Shown here piece by piece: positions 22,056 to 33,080 of a DNA stretch of 64,000 bases. The stretch's first letter is position 1, and the number at the start of each line of letters is the position of its first letter. The stretch spans positions 992,001 through 1,056,000 of the forward strand of contig WBMQ01000003.1 of the NCBI GenBank assembly GCA_016630905.1, written 5' to 3'. The notes under the pieces were generated by a model. The model searched no databases. It was not told the DNA's origin and saw only the letters and a program-made list of their open reading frames with translations. The DNA is from Capillidium heterosporum. Taxonomy: Eukaryota; Entomophthoromycota; Entomophthoromycetes; Entomophthorales; Capillidiaceae. The translations under genes and the position numbers were made by a program.

Positions 22056-22529
22056 CTAAAGTGCGACATAGGTTGAGAAAAGTACGGTAGCCAAAACAGC
22101 ACCAACCCACTTACCAATCAACAAATCTTGAGCACCTGAAACTGTAGATACCGAAGTTGAATTTTTGACGACTGTTACCCCAGTTCCATTACCGCTCGTT
22201 GAATTACCACCATTCTTTGCAACGTCGATCTTACGGAAATGGTTGTTGATGCAATCTTGGGAGCACTGCTTGTACTCATCGGTATTGTTTTTAGGACAGC
22301 TGGCTACACAGTTTGTAGTTCTATTGATCTGGTCGGCTGAAGGATTGGGAACTCCTGTACATAGAGCTAGGCAGTCTAAATTAGCCAACTGGCAGTTGTT
22401 CTCTTTGGCGCAAGCTTGCAAAGCAGTAGGCTGTAAGCTATCGTTGGATGAAGTACTATTGGAGCTGGTATTATTTTGAGCGGTAACCAAAGCGGTCAAA
22501 GTTAGAAGGACAATGTTATTAAGTTTCAT
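22056..22529 (-). CDS. Eight-cysteine secreted protein, probable GPI-anchored (paralog of 1748)
   Basis: A 157-residue intronless protein. Residues 1-17 are a signal peptide (ending TALVTAQ). The eight cysteines are spaced C-x5-C-x6-C-x3-C-x16-C-x3-C-x10-C-x3-C, nearly the pattern of the plus-strand gene at 1748-2209 with the x6, x3 and x16 spacings identical. Many NxS/NxT sequons flank the cysteine domain. The C-terminus is hydrophobic (KWVGAVLATVLF...), as in a GPI-addition signal. It is probably a cell-surface protein of unknown function. Sequence identity outside the cysteines is low, so the two are old duplicates or independently kept members of a larger family. Confidence 0.8.
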   Translation of the reverse strand: MKLNNIVLLTLTALVTAQNNTSSNSTSSNDSLQPTALQACAKENNCQLANLDCLALCTGVPNPSADQINRTTNCVASCPKNNTDEYKQCSQDCINNHFRKIDVAKNGGNSTSGNGTGVTVVKNSTSVSTVSGAQDLLIGKWVGAVLATVLFSTYVAL

Positions 22530-23045
22530 ATTTATTATGTGTATTTTTGATGTATAGAATTTCGGGAATTGGATGTGTTTTTATATCAAAATTCAAATTA
22601 ACTGAAACTAACTAATTTAAACCAGTTAGATCAAACGGTAAACTTTATTCACAAGCAAACCAAATATACAAAACTGCCCATTAAATTTTAACTAATGTTG
22701 GAGGTTATAGATGCTTTAAAACGCCTGCAGTTTTGTAGTGGGTGGCATTTCTATTGTATAATAAATGTATGTTGTTACTTTACGGTTAGGTTAAGTAAGG
22801 CTATCGAAATCGTTAGAGCAACAAAGTTGACAATTACAATGCATCTGTAAATTTTCTATACTGTTCAAAGTTATGGTAGTATACCAGTTAAATTAAAATT
22901 CTATACATATATGGAAATGCAATATTTAATTGCAAATATCAAATGAAAATATTATTAAGCTAATATAGAATACTACTAAATTTTAATACAAAATACTTTC
23001 GTAGAATGAATTCAATACCTTCACTTGGACTTTGCCATTCAATTT
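22530..23045. other. Intergenic, minus-strand gene spacer
   Basis: AT-rich. It holds the 5' flank of the 22056 gene and the 3' flank of the 23046 gene. No other feature was seen. Confidence 0.5.
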
Positions 23046-23605
23046 TTAAACATCCCCAGCACCAAGGTCATTGGAAGAATCATCTGAGGGTAGGGTGTCA
23101 GATGGATCTTGTACGACGGTAGTAGTATTAGCATTATCGCTAGAGACATCAACAGAAGCGGTTGGAATTAGATCCGAACTATCGTCGGTAGGCAGTATAT
23201 TGGAGCCGTCATCAGTTCCATAGTAATCAGTTGGATAAACTCCCGAATCAGTAGTAGAGCTTGAAGTCGTTTTTGAACGATAAGGTCCATGATACCCTTT
23301 TTTATGTCCATAACCGTAGCCATTACCGAACTTCCCCTTGACAGGGCGTTTGGAAATCCTTGACATTCTTAGTATAACCAAAGTGCTTGGGATCTTTGTT
23401 CTGATAAGGGTTGTGACCGTAGGTGTTGCCGTGGTTCTGAGCTGGTCGAGGTTGACCTTTGTTTGTACTGTAACCGTAAGCTTGGCCGTAGTTCTGAACT
23501 GGCCTTGGCTGATTATTTACGTTGTAGCCATTGTTATAGCTGTTTTCAGTAGCTGCCTGAGATGGTGGCGACAAGTAAAGGTAAGATGATGGCTAGGGTA
23601 TTCAT
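23046..23605 (-). pseudogene. Secreted Tyr/Gly-rich family member C, frame broken twice
   Basis: Starts at ATG 23605 with MNTLAIILPLLVATIS, the signal peptide of this family. After codon 16 the frame shifts by one base (an extra G near CAGGCAGC) into a segment with NYGQAYGYSTNKGQPRPAQN and NPYQNKDPK. It shifts again by one base after TKNV into SKRPVKGKFGNGYGYG and an acidic DDS/LPTD-rich tail ending at 23046. With both single-base insertions discounted it would be about 185 aa and aligned throughout with the 26383 gene. The paralogs are intact, so this is either a young pseudogene or two base-calling errors. Confidence 0.7.
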
Positions 23606-24390
23606 ATTTCTGGCTGCTAGTTTATACTTGTATTGGATATCTGATATATATTTATCGAGCCCAAGTGCCATCTTATATACTGGTGCTATGTTGGTGCCTA
23701 CCTAGTTTCTAAAAATACCTGCTACTATAATCTCTGACCTTTTAGAATCGCATCTGCTTCAATGCAATTATCTCTTGATCAAGTTTACGGCTCATTAGTA
23801 GTTGCAAGTTGGTTGAGGACGTTATCAGTTCATTTTATTGGTTTCAATGCCAGTTTCCTCCAAAATATTTGTGGCTTTGACTGGCCATATACTTACTACA
23901 TCGACTTGGAAGATATACTAACCTAGTTTTGATGTAGCCGGGTATACTATGTAAGACTTTCTATAGTTTTACATATTGAATAATGCACACGACATCCGAC
24001 TAATTGAAAGCTATACATCTAGTGTTTCTACCAGCTTAGTGTACACCAATTATTAAATTAATTTAGGTAGCTATACTTACTTTAGCAATAAGCTAATCGC
24101 ATCAGATATGGTCTTATTTATCTTATACTACATTTGGAAATGGGAGCTTGAAAAAATACAATACATAGCTAATGAAGCATATTCAGTATTCAGATGCTAT
24201 TATTAGAAGCTGGAACTAAATATCGGAATATAAAATCTACCTAACCTGGGCTAATTAACCTCGGTGTAGGCTTGGTGATAGCTGCTGCAGCATACTTGAA
24301 CTTAACGGATACCCCTTAAACTCTCGATCGTCTATAGGAAATATTGAGACCGAGGCTTCTCATAAATTTTCAAATCTTGGCAGCTTATCT
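23606..24390 (-). repeat. Duplicated 5' flank module, copy 1
   Basis: About 0.75 kb upstream of gene C that aligns with 27001-27840 and 29428-30255. Shared landmarks in order from the gene are a TATATAA block, TTTTTAG, CTTCAATGCA, a CTCATTAG...TTATCAG stretch, ACTTACTTTAGCAATAA and CTAA..TCGGTGTAGGCTTG, ending near GACCGAGGCTT. No coding frame is conserved in it, so it is retained regulatory or simply co-duplicated DNA. Confidence 0.65.
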
Positions 24391-26382
24391 GTTCGGATAT
24401 AATGGATACTTCTTTACAATTGAAGATATGATAGATTACCTGGATTCCTGAACAGCATGGGCTTTACTCGGGATTTTTTAATCCTTTATTGGGTTTTCAT
24501 TATATATCTATGGAAATTTTCATATTTCTTTCGGTTAATTCTGAAGCAGTACCTTCACCAAAAGCAATCCTATTTGGACCCAGATACTTGAATTTTAGTT
24601 AGCTTTATAAAGAATGTGTTGAAATCAACATTTCTAATTCAAGTATATGTGTAGAATGTAAAGACATGAAAAGAAAAAAGTGTCAAAAGCAATTAAAAGA
24701 GTTCAATATAAAAGTTTATTTAAAACTTATTTCTAATAGTTAAATCCTTTACAAAACCCACTTATATGGCTGCTTTTTAGGGATGAGAGGTAGTCTTTTG
24801 CTACAAGTCAAACATGAGCAGGGTAAGGAACTCAATATGCTAAAAATTGCTAGTTGAATGTTGGTAAGGCGTATTAATCACCTGCCATGTGAGCACGGTT
24901 CGAAACTTGGATATGTTGTCAGAAGCTTATAAACAGAACAAAGCAACTTCCATATAGAACCAATTAATCGATGGGCTCGGACGGTAATATAAATGTTGAT
25001 AACGGCCTGCTCTTTCCCTGTAAATTTATTTCTCAACATGATTCTAAGTCAGAAAACCGTCTGATTTCTCGGCTAGAACCAAAAGGCTGAGTTACGCTGC
25101 ATCGAGCGATTTCTACTTCATTATACACTTTGAAATCGTCGCTATGACATTAATGCTCGATCTTTCCCAAAGCCAAGAGGTATAGCATTGAATATAATGT
25201 GATGAAAGTATCAAGGTGTAATGGAGAGAAACATAATTTTCGAGTTGATGGCGATTTTAAAGCACCTGGTCATTGATTTGGAGCGTATCGATCAATGTGG
25301 AGGAAGGTGATGAAGCTTGTGGTAATAGTACATTTGAATTTAATAGAACCTAGTGAGAATTTTGGTTCAGAGTGAGGATATCCAAGCTCCTTACATATTT
25401 TTGTCTTCAAAGCAAGAGCATATAGGGTTGGATGCAGCATCTCTAAAATTTAGGTACTAGCTACCCTTTGTAATCAAAACTATTTCACTCAAGCTTTGGA
25501 AATTGGATAATAGAGGTAGTGTGACTGCCAATCTCTTGAAAGATTTAGAATGTAATCAACTATTTAGCTTTAGTAGCCAAAGATATTGAAAACGAAACTA
25601 AGAATGCTGGTTTCGTTACAAAATCCACAATCCACAATATTTCTAGATGGTATGATCAGGTAATGTTTTTCTATTTACCCAATATCCAAGGGGGTGCATT
25701 GAATTTCTACCTGCAGTTCAAAAATACGTCGCCATGTTTTAGATTATAACTATGAATCCTTTACATCTTATTAGAAAACTACCAATTAAAGGAAGATTGA
25801 AGCAGTCAATCTATCCAAATGTTTGACACTTCAATTAACTTTTTGATAAGGTGATCAAATCACTATTCCTCGATTTATAATACAACTAGTTTGCTGTGTT
25901 GAACTTGCACTACCATCCAACCTATAATACCATACTTAGCTAGTAAAATAAATTTACTATCTTGTATTGGTTACACCCTAAGAGAATATAAAGGAAGATA
26001 TATTATTTTATTTAAAGGTTTATCGAAAGGTAAATATATTTTTAGGTAATAGGATGTCCTATTCTTTGTAAAAGTTTAGCTACCTAGAAAGTTAAAAATA
26101 GTTCAATGGAATGACCACCTTCAATCATTGTAAATGAGGAAATTCTGTATATCTATTATACTCAGTACGCTATAATATTTGAATTTTTGACCATAATGTA
26201 AATTTATATGCATATAATAATTCAATACTGGCTTATAGATATAGCTGGGTTTCACTATATCTCCTTTAGCAATAAAGATAGTTATAAATTCATTGTGAAA
26301 ACTAATACATTTTAATAGATTATACTCAACTTCTGTAGGATGAATCTAATATCTTCATCACTTGGACTTTACCGCTCAATTT
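24391..26382. other. Gene-poor region between paralogs C and D
   Basis: About 2 kb without a supported gene, RNA or recognised repeat. All frames are short or broken. Confidence 0.4.
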
Positions 26383-27000
26383 TTAAACATCTCCAGTATC
26401 AAGATCCCCGGTAGAACTATTTGAGGGTAGCACTTGAGATGAATCTTGAACAGCAGTAGGAGTGATGCCTGCGTCAGTGCTAGAATTTTCGATCGAAGCG
26501 GTTGGAACTAGGTCCGAGCTATCATCACTAGGAAGGAAGTCGGTAGGAAATATATCTGAGCCATTGTCGGTAGGAAGTGTAGTTAAACTATCGCTGGTAG
26601 CAGAAAAGCTAGTGGGCAGTAGATCTGTGATATTGTCGGAAATAACAGAGTAAGTAGGGAATAAATCGGTACTAGTATCGGTTCCATAGTAATCGGTTGA
26701 GTAAACTCCCGAATTGGTGATAGAATTTGAAGTCGATTTTGAACGGTGCGGTCCGTGACACTCCTTCCCACGTCCGTAACCATAGCCGTAACCGTAACCT
26801 TTGCCAAACCTTCCCTTGATGGGATGCCTGGGATAGCCAGGGTACTTGGGATTTTTGTACTGATAAGGGTTACGGCCATAAGTTTGACCATATTTTTGAG
26901 CTGGTTTGGGTTGGTTTTTGTTTACATTGTAGCTGTCATAGCTGTTAGTTCCTGAAATGGTAGCAACAAGTAGAGGTAAAAGTATGACTAAGGTATTCAT
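26383..27000 (-). CDS. Secreted Tyr/Gly-rich protein D
   Basis: A 205-residue intronless protein with the family signal peptide MNTLVILLPLLVATIS. The N-terminal half is Tyr/Gly/Asn/Lys-rich, with KYGQTYGRNPYQYKNPKY and a GYGYGYGYGRG tract followed by one cysteine. The C-terminal half is acidic and Ser/Thr-rich, with degenerate LFPT/LLPT/LPTD motifs that replace the regular EVFPTVSF array of the plus-strand paralogs. It ends in TGDV with no GPI tail. It belongs to the same family as 12560, 14727, 23046 and 28681 by signal peptide, NPYQ.K.PK block, and promoter. Function is unknown. Confidence 0.82.
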   Translation of the reverse strand: MNTLVILLPLLVATISGTNSYDSYNVNKNQPKPAQKYGQTYGRNPYQYKNPKYPGYPRHPIKGRFGKGYGYGYGYGRGKECHGPHRSKSTSNSITNSGVYSTDYYGTDTSTDLFPTYSVISDNITDLLPTSFSATSDSLTTLPTDNGSDIFPTDFLPSDDSSDLVPTASIENSSTDAGITPTAVQDSSQVLPSNSSTGDLDTGDV

Positions 27001-27840
27001 GCTGCAATGTTACGTATCAGAGATTTTTGTTGAGTAGTCGATATATATTTGCTATCTGATGTAGGTTTGCTAAGATCAAGTAACGCTTTATATACTTGTA
27101 CCATGTTGGTACTTGTCTGATTGCTAAAAATACTTTAGTGCTGCCGTAGTATATAAGCCTTGTAGAGTTGCACCTGCTTCAATGCAGTTATTTCTTAAAA
27201 AGGCAAAGGCCCATTAGTTTTACAAATATACCAAAGGTATTATCAGCTCATTTCATCAGTTTCAATGCTAGTTTTAGCTAATGGTGGTAATGTATTGATA
27301 GTGATTGCAGCAAATATTCAAAGGATTTGCGGCTTTAGCTAGTTGTATACTTGTTCGATCGGCTTTTGAAAAATTACTAACCAGCTTCCATCATAGTCAA
27401 GTATACCATGCAACACTTATATAATCTTATATATATAAATATGTACACGACGCCCAGCTAGTTGGAACTTGGGTGACTAATATCTCTACCAACTTAATGT
27501 ACGCTGATCATTAAACCAATTTAAATAACTATACTTACTTTAGCAATAATCTAATTATATCAGATATCACTATATTTATCCTACCCTACTTTTGAAAATA
27601 CGAATTTAGTAAAAAGGCAATATAAAACTAATGAATCCTATACAGTTTTCAAGTTCTATTATTAGAAGCTAGAGCTAGACGTCGGATTATAAAATACATC
27701 TAACCTAGGCTAATTGACCTCAGTGTAGGCTTGATGGTAGTTGCAATAGGATACTCGAACATGGTGAGTTTCCCCTAAACATTCGATCTTTTTTTGGTAA
27801 TTATTAAGACCAAGGCTTGCACTAAATTTTCAAAAGGCTT
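27001..27840 (-). repeat. Duplicated 5' flank module, copy 2
   Basis: Upstream of gene D. It aligns in order with copy 1 (23606-24390) and copy 3 (29428-30255), including TATATAA with TTTTTAGCA beyond it, CTTCAATGCA, ACTTACTTTAGCAATAA and GTGTAGGCTTG. It is diverged but collinear. Confidence 0.65.
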
Positions 27841-28680
27841 TCAATCATTATGTTCTGGTTTACCAGGTGCTTTTTATAATCAAAGTTTCAAGTTTTACCT
27901 ACCATTCTGAACAAATCAGTTCTTTGCTCAGAAATAATTGATAATGTTTAAATATTTTTTATACTAAAAATAGTACATACTATCCTCGATTAATTCCAAA
28001 CAACATAAACCATTTGTCAATCAGTAAAATAAAAGTTTACTAGACTAATAATCTACTCTTGAAACTGTGGTACTCCCAGTATATGGACAAAGAAATGGGA
28101 AGCTTCATATTACGTTCTCTAATAACTAATAAAATTTATAGAGTTGTTTGTCTAGCCTCATAAATGAATCCATGAGATAAAGTCCCATTAGTTGCAAATA
28201 TCACTATCAATTAATCAAATTAGGCTGGACAGAAATTTATGACAAGCAAGTCGGTTCTTCGAAATTATTCACATAGTTTTAACTAATATTTAAAGATTTT
28301 CGATCCCTTACAGCTCTTGAAAGCTCGATATTTAATAGCATTTCCACTATATAGTAAACACAAGTTAACTGCTTTGTTGTTGGTTTGTGTAGATTTCCTT
28401 TAGATCGTTAAAACTCCAGTTGATAGAAAATTTGATATCCATCCACAAATATTTTAGAATTTAAAGTATACATTAACTGATTAACTTATAAATGTATACA
28501 TATATAAAAGCAGTGCTCACTTATGGATATATACAAGAATTTGAAATATAAAGCTTAAACAATAAAAGTAGCTATAAAAATAATACAATTAATTAGACAA
28601 TGCTTGATAATTGACATAAAATGTAGAGATTGTTTGGAATGGACTAGATATTTTAATCGTTTGGCTTCATCGTATTATGC
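27841..28680. other. Intergenic between D module and gene E
   Basis: AT-rich. No gene, RNA or recognised repeat. Confidence 0.45.
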
Positions 28681-29427
28681 TTATACATCTCTGGTACTAA
28701 AGTCATTGGTGGAATTATTGGAAATGAGGGTGCCGGATGGATCTTGAACGACAGTGGGAGTGGTGCCAGCATCAGTATTGAAATCGTCGACTAAAGGTGT
28801 AGGAGGTGTAAAAGAACCGTCGTCCGATGCAAAGAAGTTGCTAGGCAGTGTTTCTGAGTCATCATCAGATACAGATGAGCTGGTAGGCAATATACCAGAA
28901 CCATCATCGAAAGAAGATGGATCAGTAGGCAATGTAATAGAACTATAGTAAGTAGTAGATGAATCGGTGAGCAATGTATCGGAGCTATCATCAGTAGCCG
29001 AAACATCGATGGGAACTAAATTCGAGCTATCGTCGGAAAAAGCTGCATCAGTAGGTAGTGTGTCGGAACCACCGTCGGTAGAAGAGTCGGTTGAGAGTAG
29101 ACTGGAACCGCCATTAGTTGGATACACTCCTGAATCGGTGATGGATCCCAAAGTCGTCTTTGAATGATGGGTTTCATGGCATCCTTTTTCATTTTCGTAA
29201 CCATGACTTTTACCGAATCTTCCCTTGATGAGGTACTTGGTATTTTTGACATATTTTTCATGTTTAGGGCCCTTGTTCTTGTAGGAACTGTGACTGTAGG
29301 CTTGAATATGGCTTTGAACCGGCTGGGGCTGGTATTTTTTTACGCTATAGTTGTAGCTGTAACTGTTGGAGGTTTTGGCCGAAATGGTGGCGACAAGTAG
29401 AGGTAAGAGGATGGCTAAAGTGTTCAT
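28681..29427 (-). CDS. Secreted Tyr/Gly-rich protein E
   Basis: About 248 aa, intronless. The start is set at ATG 29427 (MNTLAILLPLLVATISA); the upstream in-frame extension begins only with GTG. After the signal peptide come Tyr/Ser/Gln-rich sequence, a Lys-rich KGPKHEKYVKN block and one cysteine. A long acidic tail of short degenerate units (DDSS..LPTD, STDGGSDTLPTD) is a looser counterpart of the EVFPTVSF arrays. It ends in STRDV. It is a paralog of the 26383 and 23046 genes, each with the same kind of upstream module. Function is unknown. Confidence 0.82.
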   Translation of the reverse strand: MNTLAILLPLLVATISAKTSNSYSYNYSVKKYQPQPVQSHIQAYSHSSYKNKGPKHEKYVKNTKYLIKGRFGKSHGYENEKGCHETHHSKTTLGSITDSGVYPTNGGSSLLSTDSSTDGGSDTLPTDAAFSDDSSNLVPIDVSATDDSSDTLLTDSSTTYYSSITLPTDPSSFDDGSGILPTSSSVSDDDSETLPSNFFASDDGSFTPPTPLVDDFNTDAGTTPTVVQDPSGTLISNNSTNDFSTRDV

Positions 29428-30255
29428 TACGTCGGTTTTCACGTATAGGTAAATGTTTAGTTAAGTAGTTTGGATCTGTATTGGATATCCTATGTTGGTG
29501 TGCTGAGTCCAAGTGCTGCATTATATACCTGCACTTTCTTGGTTGCTAGGAATACCCTTGTGCTAGGACAATCACCCACCTCTTAGGGTTGTATCCGCTT
29601 CAATGCAAGCTTTTGCTTTGAAGGAACTAAAACTCATTAGTTTTTGCAGATAAACTGAGGACGTTATCAGTCCATTTTATCGTTCTTAATGTTATTTTCT
29701 AGCCAATGATAGTAATATACTTGTAGATGTGATGAAAGTTTAAAGTATTTGAAGGTTTGAATGGTTGTTCTATACTTACCCCATCGACTTTGAAGAGCTG
29801 CTAGTTAGTTCAAATGTAGTCGAGTACATCATGCAAGCGTTCTATAGCCTTATCTAATAAGTATGCACATGGCACCCAACTAACTGGTAGCTAGTAGGCT
29901 AGTATTGCTATCAACTTACTGTACGCAAATCACCAAGTCAGTTTAATCAGTTATACCTACTTTAGAAATGAGTTAATTGTATCGGATATCATTATATTCA
30001 ATTTGTACTATCTTTGGAAATGGAGTTTAGTAATAAAGTAATATATGACTAATGAATGTTATATCGTATTTGATCATATAAGCTTAAGCTAGACCTTAGT
30101 GCATAAAGCTTACCTAACCCGGGCTAATTGTCTTCGGTGTAGGCTTGCCGGTGATTGCAGACATACTTGAACATGGTGGGTGCACCCTACTTTTTGGATC
30201 GCTGATGGCAATTATTAAGACCGAGGCTTCTCATAAAGCTTCGAAATAATGAGTT
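29428..30255 (-). repeat. Duplicated 5' flank module, copy 3
   Basis: Collinear with copies 1 and 2: TATATAA near 29522, CGCTTCAATGCA, CCTACTTTAGAAATGA, TCGGTGTAGGCTTG and GACCGAGGCTTCTCATAAA near 30220. Confidence 0.65.
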
Positions 30256-31167
30256 GCTTGGTTCAAGGTTGTTTGGATAGTATAGTGCCTTTTGCTATAG
30301 GTCTACTTATAATTATAATGCACACCATTCTCATTTTATTTCAAACAGAATAGCATCCAATCATTATCAATACAAGGTAATGGCTTCCTAGATGCAAACT
30401 ATACTACTCTGGTCCTGAAAGAATAATGAAAGTTGTAGCAGTATAGTGAAGTTTCGATCATTCATTCTGGACCAGAATAGTATGCTCGATAAATTATGAA
30501 AATTTAGGAAAAGGTTACAGGCTCAATAGTTTACTATATATATTTTCACCATCTCTACACAATCATATAAAGATACTATTTATATATTTTACAACGAATC
30601 AATTCTAACTAAGCTATATCCGTAGATTTATTATTATACAGACAATTTAATTTTGATATATATCAAATACAAGCCTTACCAACCCGTTCGATAACACAAG
30701 CATCGATGAACTCATTAAATAAAGTGCTATATATAGTTAAAGCAAAATAGTATTGGGCTCGAAAATCACTAAGCCATCCATTTGAAATATATAATCCTTT
30801 ATCTCAACTAAATTTAGAATATATAGGGAGAATAAAGTTTCCAAAGTATATCTTGGCTCTGTTTAGGTCCTGCACTCGAAAACTCTAGTGCCAGTTACCT
30901 TTTCAAACAAGCTGCTGGCAAAAGTTGATAGAATTCTATCATCCAAGTTGATTTTAATATCAAAGGTATATCAAGAGTGTTAAGTTGGATTTGGCCATAC
31001 ATTTAAATGAGATGTAAGGTAAAATAGGAAATTTAAAGTAGTGCTATACAAAATTGGCATAGTCTACCAAACCGATAAATAAGATGAAAGGCAAAAAGTA
31101 AAAGGAAAGGTTGCAATTATAAACAGTATAATGAATTTATTATAGCACCTATACTAAATTATTAATA
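30256..31167. other. Intergenic with a long inverted repeat
   Basis: No gene was seen. An imperfect inverted repeat lies at about 30398-30424 and 30461-30484 (arms containing CTCTGGTCC and GGACCAGAA), able to form a hairpin with a loop of about 36 nt. Confidence 0.4.
30398..30484. repeat. Imperfect inverted repeat (hairpin)
   Basis: The left arm near ACTATACTACTCTGGTCC and the right arm near GGACCAGAATAGTATG are complementary over about 20 bp with few mismatches. No ORF lies between the arms. It is either a structured element or a short palindromic repeat. Confidence 0.45.
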
Positions 31168-32350
31168 TTAATTGTTGCTGTTAATTAAAGATAGGCAATG
31201 GTACTGCATCAGCCGTTCAAATTTCTGAGGTATCTTGCACGGTTCAAGGTACTTTAAGTTTGGAAACATGACAGAGCCTTCACTACTGATTGTAAATTCT
31301 AAATCAAAAATCCAACCTGTAAACTCGAAATTGAAGATATTGGTTGAAAAATAACCTTGTATAGTTAGGCTCATTAAGTTAGTTAAAGTTTGAAATATTG
31401 CTGAAACCAAGGTACTGGCTTCATTAGTATAGTCAAATCGAATATCCGGCTTAGCTAAACTAACGAATCCTTCAACATGCAATGGTTTAATCAAAGTTAC
31501 GAGAGAGGTCGTTAGCTGTCTAAGGTTTGATCAAATTCCTTCAAGGGACAAATAGAATGTATATTAGAGTCCTTCACAGCAGCAATATTTCCTAACTTTC
31601 GGTCAGTGCTTTGTATCGGTAAGTAGCTTGACGATGTTGTTTAGGTACTGAAAGAAGGTGTTGCAGTCTACGTGTAGGAGATTGTTTATGATAGGGAACT
31701 GGTCAGTATTTCCAGTAAAAACGTCAATATATAAGTTTAGCATCTTCATATTGGGGAAAGAACAGTTTATGTTGGATAGAGTGTCTGCTAGTTTAATATC
31801 CCATTCAATCTCAAGGTACGTTAAAGTTGAGTCGTAGATCCCTTTGAAATTGAAATTGCCATTATAGTAGTTCTCAATAGAAAAGAATCGAATCTTAGTC
31901 AACGCTCGTTTGATGAATTCGAAGTTGTCAAAGCTTTCAGCTTCTATAAAGATGAAGTAGCTATCTAGTTTTTGATAATCTTTCAAGTCTTCCTCAGCTA
32001 AACCGTCGAAATGGTGATGTTTAGTTATGCATTCAAAGTAGTTCTTTACGTACTTGAAATGATCAGTATGAAACTTGAAACAGCCAGCAACAAAGCTAAC
32101 CATCCTGATAGGCTTGTATCTCTCAATCATCTTCTATGGCTTACAAATCATTTTCATTCCATGCTTGCACTTTTTGGCTCATCCGTCTAGATTATCGACC
32201 ACTATCTCATTAAAGATTATGCTAAAGGCAACTTGTTGGAAGTGTTGGTTGAGTAAACCATTATTGAGTTTGGTATCCCTATCTAAATTTGCTACTATCA
32301 TTTTGTGGAATTCGAGTAGTAGAATGGAGAAGCTGGCTATTTATGAGCTG
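31168..32350 (-). pseudogene. Decayed F-box/LRR-like gene
   Basis: One continuous minus-strand coding theme is broken several times. From an ATG near 32316 (MIVANLDRDTKLNN) the frame meets a TGA, then a TAG, and continues in the same frame into ERYKPIRMVSFVAGCFKFH...TLTYLEIEW...FPNMKMLNLY. It then shifts frame after KLLTDTKH, and twice more before PLHVEGFVSLAKP...NLMSLTIQGYF...FPNLKYLEP. Repeated FPN-K-L/LTYLE/LTI elements resemble leucine-rich repeats of fungal F-box-like proteins, but no intact F-box was seen. Two in-frame stops plus several shifts make a dead gene much more likely than base errors. Confidence 0.6.
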
Positions 32351-33080
32351 AATTCAACTGAAAAGGAACTTTAGGCACGTTTTTCTGCTATTTGCACTTT
32401 GACTATTTTCAAAATTGATGGGTCAGTTGATGTAGTCCAGATTTCCGAATAAATATGTAATGTGCTAGGTTCAACTTTTTACTCAAATTTTATTATAATA
32501 TCTGTTTAGACAAATGTCTACAAGACATCCTATCTAGCTTCACTTCAATTCTAAACCAAAACTAATAACTCGTTTTGTTTATTTATATATCGAAAATAGT
32601 GGATTTTCCGTCTTTGAAAGCTCATAAAACAAAAAAAAATAGTATAGCTTCGCCATATAATTATGCAATAGTTGATTCGGAACAGGTAGATCAGCATTAT
32701 CGTCTTTATCTTAACGGATCTACAGTTAGAAGTGGTAGGACAAAGGTAAAAGATTAATCTATCAAGCTACAAAGTACATCTATATTTCCGATTCAAACAA
32801 GAGAAAATGATAAATATATATGTTAAATAAAGTTCTGTATGCTAAAATTTAACAAGTTTAGAACGATGCGGTAGTAAAGTTTAATCTAAACCCATCGTTC
32901 TGATAACAAAAGGATATACTTCTATAGCTGTAACGATACATCATAAGTTGGTAATGAAATATATTTTATAAAAATGACCAAACTCTATACTTGAAAATAG
33001 ACCGATCCATTTTTACCACATTAAATCACAACAAAAAAGGGTAAGTTCATGGCCCAAGGTGCCAGGCTCGATCAATTTTC
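32351..33080. other. Intergenic with short inverted repeat
   Basis: AT-rich. A perfect 9-bp inverted repeat, AGAACGATG at 32860-32868 and CATCGTTCT at 32893-32901, is the only structure noticed. The 60-codon frame near 32575 begins with a non-ATG codon and is not supported. Confidence 0.4.

Noticed and set aside
32860-32901. Perfect 9-bp inverted repeat AGAACGATG/CATCGTTCT
   Set aside because: Short enough to arise by chance in a 64-kb window and not tied to any gene end; recorded only as part of the intergenic description.
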